Shown piece after piece: positions 57,662-64,000 of a stretch of 64,000 nt of DNA. The stretch is from the NCBI GenBank assembly GCA_963932465.1, contig OZ010792.1, positions 281,525,836-281,589,835 of the forward strand. The letters run 5' to 3'. A program made the translations under genes and the position numbers. Origin of the DNA: Maratus speciosus (Eukaryota; Arthropoda; Arachnida; Araneae; Salticidae). Numbering within the stretch: the stretch's first letter is position 1; each line of letters begins with the position of its first letter. Below the pieces are notes generated by a model that did not search any database, was not told the origin of the DNA, and saw nothing but the letters and a program-made list of their open reading frames with translations.

Positions 57662-58605
57662 GCATTCTCACAATCTTTTGACTTTTGGGGGAAAAAATCT
57701 GACAAAATTAAACTTGCTAAAATAACATTTTAATCTGATAGACGAATGCCTTAATGATTCAAAATAAAGAAAAAATGGTCAGCAGCGAAAAATGTTTTAT
57801 TTAACTGAGGTTTAAGTTAAACTTGCGAGTTCAATTTTCCTTACCATTTTACCTCTATAACTTTTTATTTTCTTCTAAATTTTTACTTATAATGAATTTG
57901 CATAGTACCCACGGGACATTCAAATAAGAAATAATAACAATGTAGTACTTTTAATACAGAATTTTTGTATAACATTGTCTTAAAGGGGTGTTAAAAATTT
58001 ACCTCGAAAAGTGCAGGAATAAACCTTGGGGACGGTGAGACTACCAATAAAACCACGATGCTTGAAATTGATATTTAAATGCTGATTTAAATTCTACAGT
58101 AAATTTCCTGCCAAAGAATTTTAGACATTATTTCTCTAGCATACTTCTGCATGAGAAAAAACTTGAAAAAAATTCTGTGGCTGCATCTGAAATAATTTTC
58201 TGTATAATTTTAGAAGAATGATGATAAGGAATCTAAAACCCAGGGACAGAGTTTAAAAAATAATAACAACCCTAAAAATGAGTGCAGGTTCATTTTTAGT
58301 TACATATTTATATAAAACAATAGTTCCAGTTTCAGAAAAAAATTACATCGAATTATTTTTATTGAAACAATTTTATCCAGACAGCTCCAAACTTAAAAAT
58401 CAACATCAGGGACACGGGACGGTATAGTAGTTTTCCAGGTGTTTGGACCCCCAACGTCGTTGAAAACTTATTTATCTCTTTAATATTGTTGTGCAATCAT
58501 GCAATGGGATGTTCCCCAGTATATTAAATAAAAAAAACACAAAAAAGTGTATTAAAATAAAAATTATTATTCAGGGACATGAAAGTCAAAAGATTGTGAG
58601 AATGC
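57662..58605. other. Segment bounded by a perfect 24-bp inverted repeat
   Basis: GCATTCTCACAATCTTTTGA continuing CTTT at 57662-57685 is exactly complementary to 58582-58605. The 896 bp between have no recognised coding sequence. Flanks (TATGTA and CTCATA) show no clear duplication. It may be a MITE-like element or a coincidental pair of solo repeats. Confidence 0.5.
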
Positions 58606-59239
58606 CTCATATATAATGAATATTTTCACTGCGTGTTGTATTTTATACTTATTTTTATAGGACAGTTTTGGCTCTTATATATAATTACAGATTAGCTTTT
58701 GTTAGAAATTTATGATGAATATAGTTGTTTGGTTGCATTTTATTATGAACTTATTTGTATATTTTTTACAATTCTGATAATTGTTTGCAGTATTTCTTAT
58801 TCCTTTGTAAATTCAAAATGTATTATAGAAACCTACATTTTCAAGTTCATTTAATAGCTTATCAATTGAATCCTTTACCATTATTATTTTTGTTTTTAGA
58901 CGCATATCAGTATAGGGTAGATGTAGTAACAGTTATAGTATTAAATTTAGATAATGTAGGAGGTGGATTTTATTTTATACAACACATAATGTAATTAATG
59001 ATTAAATTATTTTTATTTCATTTTTTCTTTGGAATCATCTATCTTTAAAATGCGTTTATGATTCTTTATATATCGAGAATTCCTGGTATGTTTTATTTAT
59101 TAAGCTGTCTCCTATATTTATATATTTCTTTAACATAGGTAAAACATTATTGCAAGCCATCTTTAAATAAGAGATTCGGTAATTTTTGTTATATGAACTT
59201 ATAAGAGATTTTTCGAGTTTAAAGGTATATTATATTACA
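58606..59239. other. No feature recognised
   Basis: AT-rich DNA; one 79-residue frame (58755-58994) has no motif. Confidence 0.5.
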
Positions 59240-59822
59240 TACAGGGTGTTCCAAAATTCGAGCGACAGGTGAGGAGTGAAAGACAGCATCAAGAGGATGA
59301 AAAATTAGCATAGAACCATGGAATCGCAAGCCACGTTTTCAATCATAAATACAGGGTGTCCTTCCCTAATTAAATTTGCGTTGACGGCAATAACTTTCAG
59401 AAAACTGTAATAAAACTTTTAATAGACATTCTCACTTTTTTTGTAAGTGTGATAATATCGATAAAAGTAGTAGAAGTTTCCATTATAAACGCCGGAAGTA
59501 TGCACTTGACGCTTCACATTTTGGACAGGCGACTGCCAGTTCATACGGTATCATCGACTGCTTCAGCACCCTTTTGTTCCAGAACTTTTCGTGATGTTAT
59601 ACCATTTCACAGAAAATAAGGTACATATTATTGCATTTTGATTGTAATGCTTGGAGTTTTCTCAAAATTATTACCGTCAACGCAATTTCAGTTAGAATGA
59701 AACACCCGCTATTTGAGACTAAATACGTGGTTTGCGATCCCATGTTCCATGGTAATTTTTGATCTTCTTGATGCCATCTATTGACCTCTGAATTTGTCGG
59801 TCGAATTTTGAAACACCCTGTA
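59240..59822 (+). mobile_element. TA-flanked 579-bp TIR element, uninterrupted copy
   Basis: TA at 59240-59241 and 59821-59822. Ends are CAGGGTGTTCCAAAATTCGA and the complement of CAGGGTGTTTCAAAATTCGA; the match extends to about 26 bases with two differences. This copy lacks the three insertions found in its relative at 9117-12366 and so serves as the empty-site reference. It encodes no protein and contains an internal TACAGGGTGTCC word at 59351. A Tc1/mariner-type non-autonomous element is the likely class. Confidence 0.82.
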
Positions 59823-59829
59823 TATATAA

Positions 59830-60341
59830 ACGAGGGTGTATCAATAAGTTTTTGCCCTCACATGGAAATAATAGTGTGGAATTTATAAAATTGCTACATT
59901 GTATTAGTCCTTTTCCATATAGTGACCGTGCACATGCACAGTAACACATTTCTGCAAACAGTATTTCAAAGAGAGGGGCAGGATGTATTCCAGGAGGACC
60001 ACTTATTCATGCTATGCACGCCCGAGCCCCTCACCCCAAATTTGCCCCCCGGAGGGCAAATTTGGGGGGAGGGACTCGGGAGGTGCATAGCATGTGGTCA
60101 CGGGCCTTTCCAACAATACGTCACATGTGGAGATCGGGAAAAGTTAGAAAAATGCCCCCTTCTGGTCTACTATCACGCCTCCTGGAATACATTCCCCTCC
60201 CCCCTCTCTTTGAAATACCAGTTGCACAAATGTGTTACTGTGCACACTGATTGCATAGAAAAAGACTCATAAAATGTAACAATTTCATGAATTTCACTCA
60301 ATTATTTCTATGAGAGCAAGAACTTATTGATACACCCTCGT
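59830..60341. mobile_element. Full-length fold-back MITE with mariner-like ends
   Basis: The whole 512 bp is an inverted repeat: ACGAGGGTGTATCAATAAGT at the left is mirrored at 60322-60341, GTGCACATGCACAGTAACAC near 59930 by GTGTTACTGTGCAC near 60232, and the centre CCAAATTTGCCC / GGGCAAATTTGG folds at about 60053. ACGAGGGTG starts are typical of mariner TIRs. TA flanks are not preserved (TAAA left, ATGT right). Frames on either strand mirror each other and are not genes. Confidence 0.78.
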
Positions 60342-60582
60342 ATGTGTGTGTGTGTGTGTAATTCAAAAATCAACACAAAATACGAAAAAAAAAGCCCAGT
60401 AATATACACCGCGTCCCAAAAGTCAATCAACAATCAACAAAATTTGCATTAACATAAAAATTAATAAGGTACAATTAAAATTCGTGAGATAGGTAATAAA
60501 TAAAAACAGTTTTGCTGATATACACATATAAATTATGATCAAAGGTTTGAAATTATAAAATATACAATAAATTATATAAAAC
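60342..60582. other. TG microsatellite and AT-rich spacer
   Basis: A TG run of about 16 bases at 60343-60358. GCGTCCCAAAAGTCAATC at 60414 resembles the TIR start of the next element (CTGTCCCAAAAGTATAGAC), so a partial end may lie here. Confidence 0.5.
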
Positions 60583-61440
60583 TGTGCTGTCCCAAAAGTA
60601 TAGACACTTGTAATTTTTTTTTTTAGTTTTACATTTATAAAAGTAGCTAAAAGCTTACTTTCAATATTTATATGCATTGTCACGACATTTTATAACATAA
60701 AATACACATTGTACCATGAAATTAACTAGGCATTGCATTACAGAAGGAGGTATTTCATACCACGCTTTGTTAATTACAATTTTTAAGTCATTTACACATG
60801 TATATTGCTTTTCATTTTCATATATTTTACGAAATAAGATTTCCCATATGTTCTCCATGGGATTCAAATCTGGACTAAGTGCTGGCCAGCCTAATAGAGT
60901 GATATTGTTTTCCCTAAACCATGTTTTCGATGACGTGGAGGTATGGATGGATGCCCCATCTTGTTGGAAAACACAGTCCGGTCCTCCTGGCAAATCCATA
61001 ATTGGCAGTAAATTGGTACATAAAATATTTTGATAATCCTCTGATTTCATTTTGCTGTCCATAAATCCTAGAAAAGTTTGGCTGTTGAAAGAAAACCCTC
61101 CCCAGGTCATTACGGAACCTCCGCTGTGTTGCTTGCTGAAACAGTTCTTGGGTTCTTTTTTAAGGTCACGTCAGTAAAAATTATGACCATCAGGACTGTC
61201 TAAATTCCATTTTTTTCATCACTGAAGATGACAGAAACCCATTTTTCACCGTATGACATACACTTTCTAGCCCACTTTAGACGTGCATCTTTATGTCTCT
61301 GCTTTAAGCAAGGTTTTGATTTCATTCTCCTGTAAACAATATTTTTTGAAGATTTCATTCTTCTGTGTACAGAACTTTTTGAAATTCTGGAAATGATGCA
61401 ATTTCACACACAGATAAATTATCAACTGAAGCTATTTTTA
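60583..61440 (-). pseudogene. Tc3-like transposase relic
   Basis: On the minus strand the C-terminal 149 codons (61110-60661) are open: MTWGGFSF, FQQDGASIHTS with catalytic D51, and WPALSPDLNPMENIWE with catalytic E86, spaced 34 residues apart (DD34E). Upstream, shifted frames give KPCLKQRHKDARLKWARKC, then VIFSDEKKWNLDSPDGHNFY with the first catalytic Asp, and DLKKEPKNCFSKQHSGGSV, all characteristic of the Tc3 group. Stops and frameshifts separate these pieces. A TIR-like CTGTCCCAAAAGTATAGACA lies at about 60587; the opposite TIR is missing because the gene is broken near 61440 by an inverted fragment. Confidence 0.82.
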
Positions 61441-61444
61441 ATAA

Positions 61445-61590
61445 CATTCTATCTTCGCATAATTTGGCTTTGCTAGCAGGACCGAACTGTGTTTTCCAAG
61501 AAGATGGGGCATCCATCCATACCTCCACATCATGAAAACATGGTTTAGGCAAAACAATATCACACTATTAGACTGGCCAGTAGGGTGGAG
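61445..61590 (+). pseudogene. Inverted fragment of the same Tc3-like transposase
   Basis: The plus strand reads CVFQEDGASIHTSTS, a stop and frameshift, then TWFRQNNITLLDWPV. It corresponds to the part of the minus-strand gene around its second catalytic Asp (60890-61010) but faces the other way. Two copies or two halves of one have been joined head to head. Confidence 0.7.
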
Positions 61591-63674
61591 CGAAAAAAAT
61601 TATTTTTTTAAAATCAAAAACGGGTAGGTGCCAAAAGTTGCCTTTATACTAGTACATCATCTGCGTGCAATATTACCGCTGAAAAAAAATGGCTTGAGTC
61701 TGCGCTTTTGGTTCAAAAGTCGAAATTTTGGGTAAAATTTGACATTTTTTCAAAAAATTTAAAAAAATTCTATAGAGATGGTTATTATTTAAAAGTGTTA
61801 TTTAAACCTTTATTATTAATGACTTAACATATTTAAACGATAAAAAAATATCTTCGTTCTGTATAAGTAGAACAAAACTGACAACTTTTGGAGGGAAAAA
61901 AGCGTTGCCATTCTGTTGTGTCATACAACTAATTGTTATTTAGAATACAGCTCTTACGTAGTTGCTTTCAAATCTACCCAGGAGGTACCACGTGGAATTG
62001 GCTGCATTTCATGACACAACAGTGCATAGCCCGACCACCCTTCCATCTCAGCGCAATGTTTTATTTATATATTGAATTGTGATTTTTTATCAAAAACTGG
62101 CATAAGTTTTCTATGTATCAACCTAGTCCATCTCTTTTTTATATCCACAGACGTTGGGTGATGCTGCTGTGACACGCCTTCACATATATCCTCACGTACT
62201 CTACTGCTTGTGTATGATAAGGTAAGCAGAGTAATGCAGAGAAATTAATGGAATCTATTCAGCCCTCTAGTATCTTCACCAAAATTGCATCCAGTTACTG
62301 CTTAGTAATTGGGAGGTCTGTTCCTACAATATTTTACAACATTTAGGTATTTCATCTTTGAGTATGCCATCCTTTACTCTAACTCTTGCATTTTTTATAT
62401 GTTGATAAGCTTGTTCTTTAATGTGATGGCTATCCTCATCAAAATTGCAATAAGAATTTGCTCTTGATGTGAAAAATTTACTCTCTTTGTCCTAAATAAT
62501 TTTTTTAGTATTTGTTTTTTGCCGTTTTCTGTGATGTTTAGTAGCCAAGTAATTTCCCATAAGATTTTAGATAAATTTTTTGGATGTGGATTATATTTGA
62601 TGTAAACCATCCTGCGGCATACACATGGATTACATACATTGTGAGTGAACCAGACTCTGATGGTCAACCAGTGCTTATATAAAAGCGAATAATTTTATGG
62701 GCCTTTGTGAGCCATCTGGCATAGGAGAAATTTCTTGGGTTCCTATTCGCTAGTTCTTCTGAGCCATATCTTGATTAAATAACTTTGCAAATCTCTAGCA
62801 GGTATTTCTGGTATGTGCTGGGTACTCTTTTCTCGAGTTTAGGAAATAATGTTTGAAAATTACTCTGTATGGATTCAAAAAAGGAAATTAAAAGGGAATG
62901 GAACGTGGACAAAGATTTTCCTATTGGTCCAGTGAATTCCTGTGGGTTAGAATCTAATTTTTGCCAGCGATCATGTCTAACAAATGATGCAGAGAAATTT
63001 CACTAGACTTGGAGGTGGCATATGATCAATTGTAATGGTTCATTCTAAACATGTCACTCGCAGAATGGATGACAACGACTAACAGAATTATCCGCCTGCA
63101 AATGAGCACTCACTGCCCATCAGAGTCTCTACGTTCACTCAAAATGTACTATGATATCCAAGTTTGGCCCCAGGATAGTTTACAATCAAATATAATCCAC
63201 AGCTAAAGAAAGGATCTAAAAACTCATGGGAAATTACTCTGCTACTAAACAACTCACAAAACGGAATAAATCGACTACTAAAAAAAGGTTAGTTAGGGCA
63301 ATGGCTCCTTTGCATACGCAGAGGAAATTCTTAATTCAATGCTCTCTGACGATTTCCATCACATTAAACAGCTAGCTGCTCAGCACATAACAGTTGAAAG
63401 ATGAGAGTAAATGATGGCATACGCAAATCTGAAATATCGACAATCAACTTTGAAGCGGATAATTATATAAATCTAATTCGTTGGAAAAGTGTTGTGGTAA
63501 CAGAACCTGTAATCAATATGCATTTATCGGGTGCAATCTTGGTGAAGATAATAGACGGCAGAATAGATTACATTAATATCATCCACACTGCATTACACTG
63601 TTTGTCTTCTCTTACACAAACGGTAGAAAAATACGTAAAGGAGATCACAGCAGCAGCATCCAAAGTCTATGGAT
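61591..63674. pseudogene. Inverted pair of decayed fragments of an unknown protein family
   Basis: Minus-strand sequence at about 62660-62110 and plus-strand sequence at about 63120-63665 are diverged homologues facing apart. Shared peptides in order: minus WFTHNV / plus TFTQNVL; YIKYNPHPKN / FTIKYNPQLK; SKILWEITWLLN / SKNSWEITLLLNNSQNG; a DSHHIK / DDFHHIKQLAAQHI step; RVKDGILKDEIPK / RVNDGIRKSEISTINFEAD; ILVKILEG / ILVKIIDG; and LPYHTQAVEY / SLTQTVEKYVKEITAAASKV. Each has stops or shifts. I recall animal proteins with a PCHTQAVERxVKxVTEAS phrase but know no function. GGGTGGAGCGAAAAAA at 61583 may be an end of the element that carried it. Confidence 0.5.
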
Positions 63675-63939
63675 CCAAAGAACAGATGCCCCACCAGTGG
63701 CCGAGAGGTTCTGCTCTCGAAGCTGGTAGACGGGAAGTGCTGGGTTCGATCCCAATCGCGCCCGTCGGCCTAATCGTTCGGAGTTTTCGTGGTTTTCTTC
63801 GGACCTTGGTTCTCCAAGCGTTAATACGGGTTAGATTCCCTTAGAAAGACCCCCACGAAGGGCACCCCTCCCCCTTTGGGCCCATATCCCTAGTATTGAT
63901 AATTGGCCGTCAAACAAACACATAACCAAAGAACAGATG
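63675..63939 (+). mobile_element. tRNA-headed SINE, copy 2, with 14-bp target duplication
   Basis: CCAAAGAACAGATG is repeated exactly at 63675-63688 and 63926-63939. The 237-bp SINE between has an A-box-like TGGCCGAGAGG (63698-63708) and B-box-like GGTTCGATCCC (63743-63753), then a non-tRNA body (CGGCCTAATCGTTCGGAG, GGGTTAGATTCCCTTAGA, AGACCCCCACGAAGGGCAC) ending CAAACAAACACATAA. It matches copy 1 at 35343-35596 throughout. Transcription by RNA polymerase III and mobilisation by a LINE are inferred from the class. It landed in the unknown-protein relic and created a chimeric open frame. Confidence 0.92.
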
Positions 63940-64000
63940 TACTACGTTGATACATAGAAAATCCGTCTTTGATAAAAAATTCCAATTCAATGTATAAATA

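Noticed and set aside
59922..60272. 116-codon frame with proline-rich centre
   Set aside because: It reads through a full fold-back MITE, so its two halves are inverted copies of each other.
61212..61238. Hammerhead-like words CTGAAGA and GAAAC on the plus strand
   Set aside because: Only five bases separate the boxes, so no stem II can form, and the bases are the complement of the Tc3 transposase frame around its first catalytic Asp.
63401..63844. 147-codon open frame as a host gene
   Set aside because: Its last third is translated SINE sequence (same peptide appears from the other SINE at 35.5 kb) and its first part is a fragment of the unknown-protein relic.

Overview
The window is intergenic, repeat-dense, AT-rich nuclear DNA of an invertebrate animal, most plausibly an arthropod and perhaps an arachnid. 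The assignment rests on content: Tc1/mariner and pogo/Tigger relics, hAT-like elements, a Penelope-like retroelement with a GIY-YIG endonuclease, a Jockey-type LINE fragment, a tRNA-headed SINE and several satellite arrays. The arachnid guess is weak. I found no host protein-coding gene, no functional tRNA or rRNA gene and no CRISPR. Every recognisable open frame is a mobile-element protein or its remains; most other frames are chance frames in low-complexity DNA.

Layout. 0.4-2.0 kb: pogo/Tigger-like element split by a hAT-like element with an 8-bp duplication. 3.6-6.6 and 8.4-8.9 kb: diverged array of one repeat. 9.1-12.4 kb: four-layer nest, a TA-flanked element (intact paralogue at 59.2-59.8 kb) invaded by a Penelope-like element (PLE) and two non-autonomous elements. 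13-15 kb: decayed AT-rich reverse transcriptase. 16.7-18.3 kb: Tc1 relic inside a TA microsatellite. 19-21.6 kb: another pogo relic and local duplications. 24.9-25.8 kb: large fold-back hosting a hammerhead-bearing insertion. 27-31 kb: dispersed repeats and a candidate long-TIR element. 32-34 kb: full-length Tc1 transposase frame with three nonsense codons, inserted in a satellite. 34.6-36.1, 38.4-41.4 and 42.9-45.4 kb: satellites of about 240, 545 and 191 bp, the first carrying a SINE and the last split by another element. 37.2-37.7 kb: second hammerhead-bearing insertion. 47-50.7 kb: 326-bp repeats in direct and inverted blocks. 50.8-51.8 kb: LINE fragment joined to a third kind of hammerhead relic. 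53.8-60.3 kb: fold-back and TIR elements. 60.6-63.9 kb: Tc3-like relic, an inverted pair of unknown protein fragments, and a second SINE with a perfect duplication.

Most interesting signal: at least three sequence families of hammerhead-ribozyme-like motifs, each tied to PLE-like ends. Two lie in short inverted-pair insertions with exact 12-bp target duplications and the same internal order (unique leader, minus-strand motif, plus-strand motif). All use a very short palindromic stem III or its remnant, and most have one extra base between the first core box and stem II. One family replaces the usual C3-G8 pair with U-A in both of its copies.

All readings are by eye. No database search, alignment or folding program was run, so repeat ends are approximate unless a target-site duplication is given.
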